The notes: a model not told the origin generated them from the sequence alone. A stretch of 64,000 bases of DNA from Streptomyces sp. HUAS ZL42 (GCF_040782645.1 NZ_CP160403.1:2914001-2978000); one strand, 5' to 3'; counted from the stretch's first letter, positions 24,426-33,960 are shown. Translations and numbers: made by a program.

Positions 24426-25727
24426 TCACTGATCGGTGATCGCCGGGCAGGGGGGAAGAGGTACCGTGCCGCCGACCGGGTCGTGGCGGATCCGGTCGGC
24501 GGGCAGGTTCATGGCGGTCAGCCGCCGCACCGTGGCGCTGACCATGGCGGGCGGGCCGCTCACGTAGGCGACGAGGTGCCGGGACCAGTCGCCGAGCCGG
24601 GCCACCGCGTCGGCCACCGAGCCGTCCTCGGCGGCCACGGTGCCCGCGCCGAGCACAGGGACGACACGCAGCCACGGGCGGCCCTTCTTCGCAAGCTCGG
24701 CCAGGGCGGCCCTGTCGTACACCTCGTCCAGCGTGCGAGCGCCGAGGAACAGGTGCACGCCTCGGCCGGGCGGACGGCGTACGGTCAGCTCTTCCAGCAG
24801 TGCTTTGGCGGTGGCCCATCCGGTGCCGCCTGCCACGATCAGCACGCCCCTCGTCAGTCCGTCGTCGAGTGTCATGGACCCCCGCGCGGGTCCCAGGCGC
24901 AGCGGGTCGCCGACGCGGGTATGGGACACCAGCGCCTCGCTCACGCCGCCGGAGCCGGTGCGGCGGATGTGGAACTCCAGCTCCCTGTCCGGGCGGGGCG
25001 CGCGGGCGAGGGAGTACGGCCGCCATGCGTGCGGCAGCAGCGGGGACTGGAGGTTCGCGTACTGCCCGGCCCGGTAGGGATACGGCTCCGCGGTGCGGAC
25101 GCGGAGGACGGCGAGGTCCGGACGGCACAGCTGATGTTCCGTCACCGTTCCGTTCCAGTACGGAGGCTCTGCCAGGGCTTCGTCCGCTCCGTCCACCATG
25201 GCCGCGACGGCGAACCGCAGCATCCCCAGCCACGCCCGCTCCAGGTCACCGGTCCACCGCTCGCCCGCGCTCCGGCGCAGCGCCTCGGCGAGCGCGGTCT
25301 CGAACACCTCGTAGTGCACGGGCCGCACTCCCAGCTTGCGGTGGTCGCGGCCCAGCCGGGCGCAGAAGGCGACCACGTCGTCGGGCCGGTCCAGGTGTTC
25401 GATCAGATACCAGAAGGCCCGCTCCAGATGGGCCCGCTGGAACTCCAACGAGTCGGGGAACAGCCCGCGCAGATACGGATGCCGCTCGAACATGGCCTCG
25501 TAGAGGTGCGCGATGAGGTCGCTGAAGGGGGTCACCAGCGGCAGGTACCGGATGATCGTCTGCTGGTCGGCACTCCCGTCGTAGGAGCGTCCGGCTTCCT
25601 GCGGTGCGGCGGACGCCAAGGATGGCAGCCGTGCCGGGGAACGCAGTTGCTGACGCAGCCGCATCGCGTCCTGCCGCGCGAGGAGCGCGTGGTACTCGTC
25701 GAATTCGTCGCTTCTGGTGGTGCTCAA
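24426..25727 (-). CDS. Flavohemoglobin-like globin with FAD/NAD reductase domain
   Basis: Flavohemoglobins convert nitric oxide to nitrate or act as heme oxidoreductases. A globin domain (residues ~50-190: RYLPLVTPFSDLIAHLYEAMF through the proximal-His region LGRDHRKLGVRPVHYEVF) is fused to a ferredoxin-reductase-type module with the FAD motif WRPYSLA and the nucleotide loop VAGGTGWATAKALLEEL. The ~30-residue N-terminal extension and divergent globin place it outside classical Hmp. The start is uncertain: the TTG at 25725-25727 follows GGGAGAGG at 8 nt; an ATG at 25758-25760 is an alternative. A small membrane protein gene lies 56 nt upstream. Confidence 0.83.
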   Translation of the reverse strand: MSTTRSDEFDEYHALLARQDAMRLRQQLRSPARLPSLASAAPQEAGRSYDGSADQQTIIRYLPLVTPFSDLIAHLYEAMFERHPYLRGLFPDSLEFQRAHLERAFWYLIEHLDRPDDVVAFCARLGRDHRKLGVRPVHYEVFETALAEALRRSAGERWTGDLERAWLGMLRFAVAAMVDGADEALAEPPYWNGTVTEHQLCRPDLAVLRVRTAEPYPYRAGQYANLQSPLLPHAWRPYSLARAPRPDRELEFHIRRTGSGGVSEALVSHTRVGDPLRLGPARGSMTLDDGLTRGVLIVAGGTGWATAKALLEELTVRRPPGRGVHLFLGARTLDEVYDRAALAELAKKGRPWLRVVPVLGAGTVAAEDGSVADAVARLGDWSRHLVAYVSGPPAMVSATVRRLTAMNLPADRIRHDPVGGTVPLPPCPAITDQ

Positions 25728-25783
25728 GAGCCGGCCCTCTCCCTGAGGTATCCCTCGCATCACCCTCCCGTGCCCGGCGGTCG

Positions 25784-26107
25784 TCAGCGGGGCTCCTTCG
25801 ACGTCGTCTTCACGCAGACACCGCACGCGCCGCCACCCTCACAGCCGAGGGACGCCGGCGCGGTTCCTCCCCCGGGTCCGGGCCTGCGGATGACGACCCT
25901 GGCCCGGGTGCCGGTCCCGTTCCCGGCCGTGCCCCCGCCTCGGCGCGCGTAGTACCAGGTCATGTTGGAGGCAAGCCCGGCCAGAAGGACCCAGACGATC
26001 CCCACCCATCCGCCGCGGATGAAGGACACCACCGCGGCGGCCGTGGCCAGAGCGCAGACGCAGCCGGCGTACACCCTGAGTCGAGGCGGATACAGCGGAC
26101 GAGGCAT
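25784..26107 (-). CDS. Small membrane protein with Cys-containing C-terminus
   Basis: 107 residues. Two hydrophobic helices (VYAGCVCALATAAAVVSFI and GIVWVLLAGLASNMTWYYA) are followed by a Gly/Arg tail ending CEGGGACGVCVKTTSKEPR. The ATG at 26105-26107 has AGGAG 8 nt upstream. Probably an operon with the flavohemoglobin-like gene. The function is unknown; three closely spaced Cys near the C-terminus could bind metal, but that is speculation. Confidence 0.68.
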   Translation of the reverse strand: MPRPLYPPRLRVYAGCVCALATAAAVVSFIRGGWVGIVWVLLAGLASNMTWYYARRGGGTAGNGTGTRARVVIRRPGPGGGTAPASLGCEGGGACGVCVKTTSKEPR

Positions 26108-26512
26108 GGGGGCGTCTCCTGTCGAAGCATGATTGCGGCTCCTGCCGGACAGACCTGAACGCGCCTTCCCCAGCGGCCGCGCCCAAGCCGGACGATGACG
26201 CGCGGCGCACGCGCACGGCCGGGCGGACCGGCCGCCGCGACAGCGGCCGCGCCGAAGACGCCGGAAGGCGCACCAGTGTTGCACCACCGTCCCGCCGCCG
26301 TCCGGCCCCAGCCGACAGGGCCGTTCGACCCTTTCGCCCCAGTCCCACCTGGTGGTTTCCTGGCGCCGCGGCCGGGTGCACCCTCCCTCTGCGGGCTCCC
26401 GATCCCCCAGACCGGGAGCAGGGTCGGAGCACCCGGAACGCGCGCCGACCCACATACCCCGTACGCGCCAGTAGGGTCGAACGGCCCCAGCGGAGCCACC
26501 GCGCGGCCACAT
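26108..26512. other. Intergenic region with a 17-bp direct repeat
   Basis: No supported gene between the small membrane protein and the desaturase relic. CAGCGGCCGCGCC(C/G)AAG occurs at 26171-26187 and 26241-26257, 70 bp apart, with one mismatch. The right edge adjoins the operator-like palindrome at 26513. Confidence 0.45.
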
Positions 26513-26532
26513 AACTTACGGAACCGTAGGTT
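26513..26532. promoter_or_regulatory. 20-bp operator-like palindrome upstream of the desaturase relic
   Basis: AACTTACGG-AA-CCGTAGGTT: 9-bp arms with one mismatch around an AA centre, 31 nt before the GTG of the desaturase relic. The form fits a dimeric regulator of the TetR type, which commonly controls desaturase genes. It could still act on the leftward small membrane protein gene. Confidence 0.58.
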
Positions 26533-26562
26533 CAGTCCCCGCAGCGAGAGGCCGGTTTCTCC

Positions 26563-26790
26563 GTGGCCACCACCTCCCCGTCCAGTTCCGCCCGACGCAC
26601 CACGTGGACGGACGCGCGACTCCTCCACGCGCTGGAGGAGGTGGTCGAGCGCGAACTCAACCGCCACCTGGGGGTGTTCAAGGAGTGGATGCCGCACGAG
26701 TACGTCCCGTGAGCCGAGGACGTGACTTCGACGGGGTCCTGGACGGCGAACCCTGGGCGCCGGAGCAGTCTCCCCTGACTGAACCCGCAT
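26563..26790 (+). pseudogene. Truncated, frameshifted acyl-ACP desaturase fragment
   Basis: From the GTG at 26563 the frame reads ARLLHALEEVVERELNRHL then GVFKEWMPHEYVP and stops at TGA 26710-26712. Adding one base restores EYVPWSRGRDFDGVLDGEPW then APEQSPLTEPA, the continuation expected in plant/actinobacterial stearoyl-ACP desaturases (WMPHEYVPW is the family signature). Similarity ends near 26790; the di-iron helices and most of the ~330-residue protein are missing. The remaining 26791-26943 shows no recognisable feature. Confidence 0.82.
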
Positions 26791-26943
26791 CAATTCGTGC
26801 TGCTGCGGGCGTGCCCTGCACTGTGTCTGCGGTCTCGGTCTGCCTGCTGGGCGCCGGTCGGGCTGCACCCCTCACCTGAGGAACGGCCCCACGTCTTCGC
26901 AGAGCAAGGGGCTCACGCCATGACCTGAGGTGCCGCTGCGCGA

Positions 26944-27321
26944 TCAGCGGGCCGGCAGAGAGCCTGCTGCACCGGCCGCTGCGGAGAACGCCACCAGCAG
27001 GCAGGCGCAGGCGGCATGCCGCCTGAGCAGGGTGCGCCGCAATGCTGCGTAGCGGGCCTCGTACTCGCCGCGCAGGCGCTCGGCCCGGTCGGCGGTGGCC
27101 TGGAGCGCCTGCCGGGTCAGGCCGAGGCGTTGCTCGGTGTAGTGCCGGGTGAGGTCTTCGGCCTGACCGGTCGTGAGCCAGGGCAGGCGCGCGCAGAGCA
27201 CTTCGGCCTCGCGCTGCGCCTGCTCTCGCTCTGCTTGCGCCAGAAGGTAGCCCTCGACCTCGTTGGCGAGTGCGCCGCCCTGCCTGTCCAGCGGGGCTCC
27301 TCGACGGCTCGACGCTGTCAA
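26944..27321 (-). CDS. Hypothetical protein with coiled coil and C-terminal membrane helix
   Basis: About 125 residues if begun at the TTG at 27319-27321, which overlaps the ctaD stop as TTGA. The middle is charged and helical ([17 protein letters not shown] and [20 protein letters not shown]), the end hydrophobic ([19 protein letters not shown]). No clear ribosome site; coupling to ctaD is the best argument for the start. I recognise no family. It may anchor or assist the adjacent oxidase subunit. Confidence 0.55.
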   Translation of the reverse strand: MTASSRRGAPLDRQGGALANEVEGYLLAQAEREQAQREAEVLCARLPWLTTGQAEDLTRHYTEQRLGLTRQALQATADRAERLRGEYEARYAALRRTLLRRHAACACLLVAFSAAAGAAGSLPAR

Positions 27322-29057
27322 GGCCGGCCGCTTTCGGATCCCGGCGTTTCCATCGTGTCCCGTGTGCTGCGCTGGGCCTCGTACTCGAGTTGGGCGATCT
27401 CGGGGTGGTGCAGGTCGAACGCCGGGGATTCGCTGCGGATCCGCGGCAGGGTGAGGAAGTTGTGCCGCGGCGGCGGGCAGGAGGTCGCCCACTCGAGCGA
27501 GCGGCCGTAGCCCCACGGGTCGTCGACGCCGACCGGCCTGCCGTACTTCGCCGTCTTCCACACGTTGTAGAGGAACGGCAGGATCGACAGGCCCAGCAGG
27601 AACGAGCTGATCGTCGAGATCGTGTTCAGGGCGGTGAAGCCGTCGGCTGCCAGGTAGTCGGCGTACCGGCGCGGCATGCCCTCGGCGCCCAGCCAGTGCT
27701 GGACCAGGAACGTGGAGTGGAAGCCGACGAACAGCGTCCAGAAGGTGATCTTGCCGAGGCGCTCGTCGAGCAGCTTGCCGGTGAACTTCGGCCACCAGAA
27801 GTGGAAGCCGGAGAACATCGCGAAGACCACGGTGCCGAAGACGACGTAGTGGAAGTGCGCCACCACGAAGTACGAGTCGGAGACGTGGAAGTCCATCGGC
27901 GGCGAGGCCAGGATCACCCCGGTCAGGCCGCCGAAGAGGAACGTGACGAGAAAGCCGGTCGCCCACAGCATCGGCGTCTCGAAGGACAGCGAGCCCTTCC
28001 ACATGGTGCCGATCCAGTTGAAGAACTTCACACCGGTCGGGACCGCGATCAGGAAGGTCATGAAGGAGAAGAACGGCAACAGCACACCACCGGTGACATA
28101 CATGTGGTGGGCCCACACGGTCACGGACAGACCGGCGATCGCGATGGTGGCGCCGATCAGACCCATGTAGCCGAACATGGGCTTGCGGGAGAAGACCGGG
28201 ATGACCTCGGAGATGATGCCGAAGAACGGCAGCGCGATGATGTACACCTCCGGGTGGCCGAAGAACCAGAAGAGGTGTTGCCACAGCAGGGCTCCGCCGT
28301 TGGCGGAATCAAACACATGGGCGCCGAACTTGCGGTCCACCTCCAGGGCGAACAGCGCGGCCGCCAGGACCGGGAAGACCAACAGGACCAGCACGGCCGT
28401 CAGCAGCACGTTCCAGCAGAAGATCGGCATGCGGAACATGGTCATGCCCGGTGCGCGCATGCAGATGATCGTGGTGATGAAGTTGACCGCGCCGAGGATG
28501 GTACCGAAACCGGAGAAGGCCAGACCCATGATGCCCATGTCGGCGCCGATGCCCGGCGAGCGGACCGCGCCCGACAGGGGCGTGTACATGAACCAGCCGA
28601 AGTCGGGGGCGCCCTGCGGGGTGAGGAAGCTGGCCGCCGCGATCAGCGAGCCGAACAGGTACAGCCAGTAGGCGAACATGTTCAGCCGCGGGAACGCCAC
28701 GTCGGGCGCGCCGATCTGCAACGGCATGATCCAGTTCGTGAAGCCGGCGAACAGCGGCGTCGCGAACATCAGCAGCATGATCAGGCCGTGCATCGTGAAC
28801 GCCTGGTTGTACTGCTCGTTCGAGACGATCTGCTGGCCCGGCCGGGCCAGCTCGGCGCGCATGACCAGAGCCATCACGCCACCGACCAGGAAGAACGCGA
28901 ACGACGTCCCCAGATAGAGCGTGCCGATCGTCTTGTGATCGGTGGTCGTCAGCCACTTCACCACGACATTGCCGGGCCGCCTGCGACTGAGCGGTACCTC
29001 GTTCGCGTACGACTCCTCGGCTGCCTCGGCACCATGGGATTCGTTGTGGACGGTCAC
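27318..29057 (-). CDS. ctaD: Cytochrome c oxidase subunit I (isolated paralog)
   Basis: The heme-copper catalytic subunit of the aa3 oxidase, 579 residues with about 12 membrane helices. Ligand motifs are intact: [25 protein letters not shown] (His-Tyr pair), [10 protein letters not shown] and [11 protein letters not shown]. The proton-channel segment [19 protein letters not shown] is also present. The genes for subunits II and III and the usual ctaCDE context are absent, so this is probably a second copy that shares subunits encoded elsewhere. The start is at 29057, as [15 protein letters not shown]. It lies within the island flanked by miaB-end repeats. Confidence 0.94.
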   Translation of the reverse strand: MTVHNESHGAEAAEESYANEVPLSRRRPGNVVVKWLTTTDHKTIGTLYLGTSFAFFLVGGVMALVMRAELARPGQQIVSNEQYNQAFTMHGLIMLLMFATPLFAGFTNWIMPLQIGAPDVAFPRLNMFAYWLYLFGSLIAAASFLTPQGAPDFGWFMYTPLSGAVRSPGIGADMGIMGLAFSGFGTILGAVNFITTIICMRAPGMTMFRMPIFCWNVLLTAVLVLLVFPVLAAALFALEVDRKFGAHVFDSANGGALLWQHLFWFFGHPEVYIIALPFFGIISEVIPVFSRKPMFGYMGLIGATIAIAGLSVTVWAHHMYVTGGVLLPFFSFMTFLIAVPTGVKFFNWIGTMWKGSLSFETPMLWATGFLVTFLFGGLTGVILASPPMDFHVSDSYFVVAHFHYVVFGTVVFAMFSGFHFWWPKFTGKLLDERLGKITFWTLFVGFHSTFLVQHWLGAEGMPRRYADYLAADGFTALNTISTISSFLLGLSILPFLYNVWKTAKYGRPVGVDDPWGYGRSLEWATSCPPPRHNFLTLPRIRSESPAFDLHHPEIAQLEYEAQRSTRDTMETPGSESGRP

Positions 29058-29406
29058 AAGTGGGTGTCTCCCGACGCTCGCGGTTCATGTCGCCTGTCAG
29101 CCGCATCCTCGCGCTCCCGGGGGTGGCGCTGCCGCCATGAACGGCCGAGGTTCGGCCAAGCGCCTGACCGTCGGCCCCGAACGGAACAGCAAGGGCATGT
29201 CGCCTTGCCAAGCCAGCGCGCCCCTCTTCGCCGGCCCCCACGGCCGCTGTCACTCCTCGGCCCACTGTCCCCAGCGCCTTCGAACACCTCCGCCGACCGG
29301 GCCTCCGGCACGACAGGCGTGAACGCCGGCACGATGCGGCCTCCCGGTAGCGGGCTCGGACCCATCGCAGCAGGTCAGAAGGCTCCCGGGCGTTTGTGAA
29401 AGTCAC
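29058..29406. other. Intergenic region upstream of ctaD
   Basis: No supported gene. It must hold the ctaD promoter. No clear palindrome or repeat was seen before the miaB-like repeat begins at 29407. Confidence 0.4.
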
Positions 29407-29480
29407 CACCCGTCGGTGCGGATTTCGTAGCTCTCGGGTACGTCGACGTCCACTGCCGGGCCCGGTCGCTGCTGCTGGTC
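29407..29480. repeat. Direct repeat copy B: decayed copy of the miaB 5' end, right border of island
   Basis: Matches 23840-23914 in the same orientation (about 60 of 75 positions). Read leftward it gives DQQQRPGPAVDVDVPESYEI then RTDGW and a stop, where miaB continues [12 protein letters not shown]. One missing base shifts the first third out of the miaB frame. A short open frame could begin at a TTG near 29488, so a tiny independent protein cannot be ruled out. Confidence 0.75.
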
Positions 29481-29513
29481 CTTCCTCAAGGACGCGGCCG
29501 CGAAGCGGTCCGT

Positions 29514-31862
29514 TCAGCCGGAGGGTGCGAGGGTCGCCTCGGTGGCGAGGTAGGACTCCAGCGCCTTGGAGGACATGGGCCGGCAGAAGTAGAAGCCCTG
29601 GCCGTGCGGACAGCCCAGAACCCGGAGACGCTCGGCCTGGTCCGGAGTCTCGATGCCCTCCGCGACGACGTCCAGGCCGAGGGCGTGGCCGAGGTCGAGG
29701 ATGGCCTGGATGAGGCTGTTGCTGACGTCGGCGCCTCCTCTGAGAACGAAGCTCTGGTCGATCTTGACGATGTCGACGGGGAGGTCGCGCAGGTAGGCCA
29801 GTGAGGAGTAGCCGGTGCCGAAGTCGTCGATGGAGATGCGGACGCCGAGCTCGCGCAGCGTGCGCATGCGTTCGGAAGCGGTCTCGGCGTCGGCGATCAG
29901 CGTGCTCTCGGTGATCTCCAGGACGAGGGAGGTGGCGGGGAAGCCGGTTTCCGCCAGGACCTGCCGGACGGTGTTCGGGAAGCGGTGGTCCTTGAGCTGG
30001 CGGCCCGAGACGTTGACCGCGACGCCGATGGCCCGGTGTCCGGGCAGGATGCCGTGCCAGCGCTGTCCCTGGCGGCAGGCCTCGCGCAGGGCCCAGGTAC
30101 CGATGGGGACGATGAGGCCCGTCTCCTCGGCGATGGGGACGAACACCTCCGGCGGGGTTTCGGGGCGGCCGGGCTGCTGCCAGCGCAGCAGTGCCTCGAC
30201 GCCGGTGATCTCTGTGGTGGTCAGGTCGACGACCGGCTGATAGTGCAGTTCGAGTTCGTTGCTGGTCAGGGCGTGGCGCAGGTCCTGGGCGATGCGGGCG
30301 TGGTCCTGCTGTGCCCGGCTCATGGCGGGCTCGAACAGGACCACACGGTTGCGGCCGAGGTCCTTGGCCTCGTAGAGGGCGATGTCCGCGTCACGCAGCA
30401 CGTCGTTGGGTGTGGCCGGTTCGGTGATGGCGATGACGCCGATGCTCGCGGTGACGAAGACGGTGCGGTGGCCGGACAGGACGAAGGGATCCTTGAACCG
30501 GTCCAGAAAGCGTTGCGCGTAGCTCGTGGCGGAAGTGTCCCGCAGATCCTCCGCGAGGATGGCGAACTCGTCTCCGCCCATACGGGCGACGGTGTCGTTC
30601 CGTCGCGCGGCGCCCAGGAGCCGCTGGCCGACGGTGATGAGGAGTTCGTCACCGACGGGGTGGCCGAGGCTGTCGTTGATGTCCTTGAAGTGGTCGAGGT
30701 CGATCACCAGGAGGGCGGTGTCGCGGGCCGTCGAGGCGCGGCCGAGGGCGTGTTCCAGCCGTTCGGAGAACAGGGCCCGGTTGGCCAGACCGGTGAGCGC
30801 GTCGTGGAACGCCTGGTGGGCGAGCTGCCGTTGCAGCGAGGCCTGCTCACGCAGGGCGTCCTCCGCCACGCGGGCGCGCACCTTGGCCTCGTCGGCCCGG
30901 GCTTCGGCGAATCGTGCGAGAAGCATGATGCGCAGCACCAGCAGGAGGGTCAGCGCCGCGACGATGCCGGAGACGATGGCGGCGTGCACAGGGTGATCGC
31001 GCACATCGCCGACGGCGATCACGAGCGTGGGTCCCAGCAGGGCCAGCAGGATGAGTACCGCCATGCGGGAGCGCGAGAGCCGCTCCTGGCACTGCGGAAC
31101 CAGCCGGGTCGTCCCGGCCATCGACGGATGCAGGGCGGCCGCGCCGACGGCCGCGTACGCGGCCCCCCACAGGATGTCGGAGAGGTCCGCGGCGATCGGG
31201 GTGCCGGTGGCGGCCAGCGTGGAGTAATACAGGGCGTCGGCGGCGAGCGTGGCGGACACCCACAGGGTGAACAGCGCCAACGAGACCGAGCGCACCCCCG
31301 TGGTGAGCACCAGCCTGGCGGCCATGCACAACAGCACCAGATCGGCCAGTGGATAGGCCAGCGAAACCGCCAGCGGCAGCGCGGACAGGTGGCTGCCCAG
31401 GTAGGGGACGACGACGAACGTCCAGGTCACCGTCGACATCCCCAGCGTGATGATCCCCGCGTCCAGCAGGGGTGCCCAGCGCATGCCGCTGGCCGGTGCG
31501 GGCCCCAGTCTGAGCAGGCCCGTGGCGAGGACGACGTAGCCGGCCAGGTAGAGCGCGTCGGCCACGGAGGGTACGGGCACCTCCGTTCCGGCGACCTGGA
31601 AGCTGCCGAAGATCCAGTCTCCCGCGGCGAGCAGCCCGATACCGGCGGCGAACAGACACCACGGTCCGGCCGGGCGTGGCCGGCTCCGGCGGATGCCCAC
31701 GAGGATCGCGAGGGTGGCCGCGGCCGCCAGCATCGGGGAGAACAGATTGCGCACCGGGGCGGTGACGAGGAGGTAGGCGATGGCCTCCAGCCCTCCGGCG
31801 ATCAGAAACCACCACCACACGTTTCTCCGAACGACTCCCCCGGCGCCGCGTGCCTCCTCCAT
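29514..31862 (-). CDS. Membrane-bound GGDEF-EAL cyclic di-GMP enzyme
   Basis: 782 residues. The first ~310 form about ten membrane helices, a probable sensor. The diguanylate cyclase domain has an intact RMGGDEF and an inhibitory I-site (RRND five residues upstream). The phosphodiesterase domain keeps the main catalytic motifs: VEALLRW, VNVSGRQL, EITEST, DDFGTGYSSL, VKIDQSF and EGIETP. Both activities are therefore possible. A predicted helix with a coiled-coil look (~residues 310-345) links the sensor to GGDEF. The ATG at 31860-31862 has AGGAGG 4-5 nt upstream. Cyclic di-GMP controls development in Streptomyces. Confidence 0.93.
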   Translation of the reverse strand: MEEARGAGGVVRRNVWWWFLIAGGLEAIAYLLVTAPVRNLFSPMLAAAATLAILVGIRRSRPRPAGPWCLFAAGIGLLAAGDWIFGSFQVAGTEVPVPSVADALYLAGYVVLATGLLRLGPAPASGMRWAPLLDAGIITLGMSTVTWTFVVVPYLGSHLSALPLAVSLAYPLADLVLLCMAARLVLTTGVRSVSLALFTLWVSATLAADALYYSTLAATGTPIAADLSDILWGAAYAAVGAAALHPSMAGTTRLVPQCQERLSRSRMAVLILLALLGPTLVIAVGDVRDHPVHAAIVSGIVAALTLLLVLRIMLLARFAEARADEAKVRARVAEDALREQASLQRQLAHQAFHDALTGLANRALFSERLEHALGRASTARDTALLVIDLDHFKDINDSLGHPVGDELLITVGQRLLGAARRNDTVARMGGDEFAILAEDLRDTSATSYAQRFLDRFKDPFVLSGHRTVFVTASIGVIAITEPATPNDVLRDADIALYEAKDLGRNRVVLFEPAMSRAQQDHARIAQDLRHALTSNELELHYQPVVDLTTTEITGVEALLRWQQPGRPETPPEVFVPIAEETGLIVPIGTWALREACRQGQRWHGILPGHRAIGVAVNVSGRQLKDHRFPNTVRQVLAETGFPATSLVLEITESTLIADAETASERMRTLRELGVRISIDDFGTGYSSLAYLRDLPVDIVKIDQSFVLRGGADVSNSLIQAILDLGHALGLDVVAEGIETPDQAERLRVLGCPHGQGFYFCRPMSSKALESYLATEATLAPSG

Positions 31863-32112
31863 ACGTCCTCCTGGGGCGCGGCACGATCACCCGCTTCGGA
31901 GCAGCTGCTTCTTTCAGCGAAAGACGGCTCCTGGAAGATCGCAACACGGCATGCCATGGCCGCCCGGCCGTGGCGCACGTCACACCAGGACGTGGCCGGA
32001 ACCTGAGGGCCCGCTGTGACAGGCGTGCCATGCTCATGCCTTGTTACCGGCCAGTACGGAATTCTCCACTCGCCGGTCCTCCCTCTTCACCCCCCACACT
32101 CCAGGACTGACC

Positions 32113-33543
32113 TTGCGCAGACGCATGAGGCACGGACGTGCCCTCCTGCCCGCATTGGCCGCGACCGCCCTCTTCCTCGCGGCGGGCTGCTCCTCTCCCT
32201 CCGGCCGGGCCGACGACTCGGCGGGAGGGACAGGTCATGACACCCGCCGCTCGAACCCCTCCGCAGGCACCGCGGACCGTTCGCTCGCCGTCGCGGCCGC
32301 GCCCGCCGGCGGCACCGCGACGGCGACCGCGAGCCCGGGCAGCTCCGGCGGCCGGGCCCACAGGACGACGCTCGCCGTGAGCTCGTACGACAGCAAGACC
32401 CGACGTGCCGTCATCTCGTCCAGGGACAAGCCGGGTTCGTCACCGTCGCCCGGCGCCACCGACGGCCCCACGGTGTCACCGTCGCCCGGCCCCACAGGGA
32501 CAGCCCGGCGCACCGCCGTCGGCGACGTCATCGCCAGCGTCCCCGCTCCCGGAGCTCCGTAGGGGCTCCTCGCCAAGGTCACGAAGGTGCTCGGCGAGAC
32601 CGACGAGGGCACGGCGGTGCAGACCGAACCGGCCACCCTCAACGCCCTGCTCGGCGACGACACCGCGAAGGGCACGGTCCCCGTCGACCCCGCCGCCTTC
32701 GACGTGGACAGACTGCTGCCCGATGTGGACCTCTCCTGGGCGAGGACGGGCGACGTCCACTTCGGGCCGGAGGGCGCCGAGGTGCCGCTCGGCAGTCTGC
32801 GGCTCGATGTGCGGGCCGAGGTGCCGACGCCCGACGGCGCGCCCGTGTCGGCGGCCGCGTCCGTCTCCGGGTTCGTCCAGGTCGCCCCCGAGGTCGACTT
32901 CCGGTACGGCGGTGAGGGCAGCGACTCCGCACCCGCGTCGGCGTACCTCGCCGTGTCCGGCGACTGGACCTCGGGCTGGTCGCTCAAGGGCCGCGCCGCC
33001 GCCTCGACCGGCGCCCCGCTGCGGATCCCCTTCGCGAAGCTGCACGCCGACCCGGTGCTCCAGGTCGGACCCGTTCCCGTCGTCGTCAACCTCGACCTGA
33101 CCTGCTACATCCAGCTCAGCGGCGACGGCAGCGTCACCGTCGACGTGGAGCAGAGCCTCAAGGGCGATTTCAAGGCCGGCGGCACCTTCGGGCCCGCCCA
33201 GGGATGGACTCCGGTCAGCGAAGCCCACATGACGAGCACGCCGGTGCGAGCCTCCGTGACCACCGCCGGGCAGGCGAAGGCGGCGCTCGGTGCGGAGGCC
33301 GGTGTCGGCCTGTACGGCACCGTGGGCGTCGCCGCCGACCTGGCACCCTACGTGCGCGCGGAGGCGTCGGGCACGGTCGGCACGGCCAAGAAGGCCGGCG
33401 CCTCCTGGGCGGTGTACGGCGGCGTCGACCTGCGCGGGACCCTGCGCATCCAGCTGTCGATCTTCGGTACGCCGCTGTTCCAGCGGGACGTCCCGCTGGG
33501 CTCGCTGCACCGGGAGTGGAGGCTGGCGGGCGGCACCCCGTAG
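32113..33543 (+). pseudogene. Secreted lipoprotein gene interrupted by an in-frame TAG
   Basis: One reading frame of 477 codons is split only by TAG at 32560-32562 (codon 150). The N-terminal part has a signal and lipobox LFLAAGC and a Ser/Pro/Gly-rich linker. Past the TAG the frame continues GLLAKVTKVLGETDEGTAV and then ~310 residues of beta-rich sequence (SLRLDVRAEVPTPDGAPVSA, VGPVPVVVNLDLTCYIQL). A change of GAG to TAG would explain it. The chosen TTG at 32113 follows AGGA; the ATG at 32125 is an alternative. The second part could restart at the GTG at 32587 but would lack a signal peptide. The domain is not recognised. Confidence 0.72.
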
Positions 33544-33552
33544 CGACCGGAG

Positions 33553-33960
33553 TCAGACTGCGCCGTCGGGGACCCATCCCTGGCGGCGCAGTACGCCGGT
33601 CACGTCAGGGACCTCGTAGTGGTCCCCCTTGAGCACCTTGCCGTCGGCCCGGCGGGCGACCTGGCCGTCGGGGCCCAGCTTGGTCATGTTGGAGCGGTGG
33701 ATCTCGGCGATCACCGCGTCGAGGTCGATGCCGTGAACGAGCGCCGTGCCGTACGCGACATAGACGACATCCGCCAGTTCGTGCGCGAGCCGATCAAGCG
33801 GGCCACCCACCGACACCTCGGCGACCTCCGCTGCCTCCTCCGCGAGCAGTTCACCGCGGTGGGCGGCCAGGGCGGGCGACACCTCGGTCGGTCTGGTGCG
33901 GGCGTCGAGCCCGAAGGCGAGGTGGAATTCACGGACCAGGTCGGCGGGCGAGGAGCTCAT
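33553..33960 (-). CDS. MazG-like nucleotide pyrophosphohydrolase
   Basis: 135 residues. The alpha-helical NTP-PPase metal motif is visible as LLAEEAAEVAEV (EExxE) followed by ELADVVYVAYG (ExxD). A C-terminal lobe, NMTKLGPDGQVARRADGKVL then KGDHYEVPDV, resembles the MazG-like proteins that hydrolyse NTPs or phosphoribosyl-ATP. ATG at 33958-33960; the frame extends 23 codons upstream without a better start. It converges on the broken lipoprotein gene and diverges from the TAXI receptor gene. Confidence 0.85.
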   Translation of the reverse strand: MSSSPADLVREFHLAFGLDARTRPTEVSPALAAHRGELLAEEAAEVAEVSVGGPLDRLAHELADVVYVAYGTALVHGIDLDAVIAEIHRSNMTKLGPDGQVARRADGKVLKGDHYEVPDVTGVLRRQGWVPDGAV

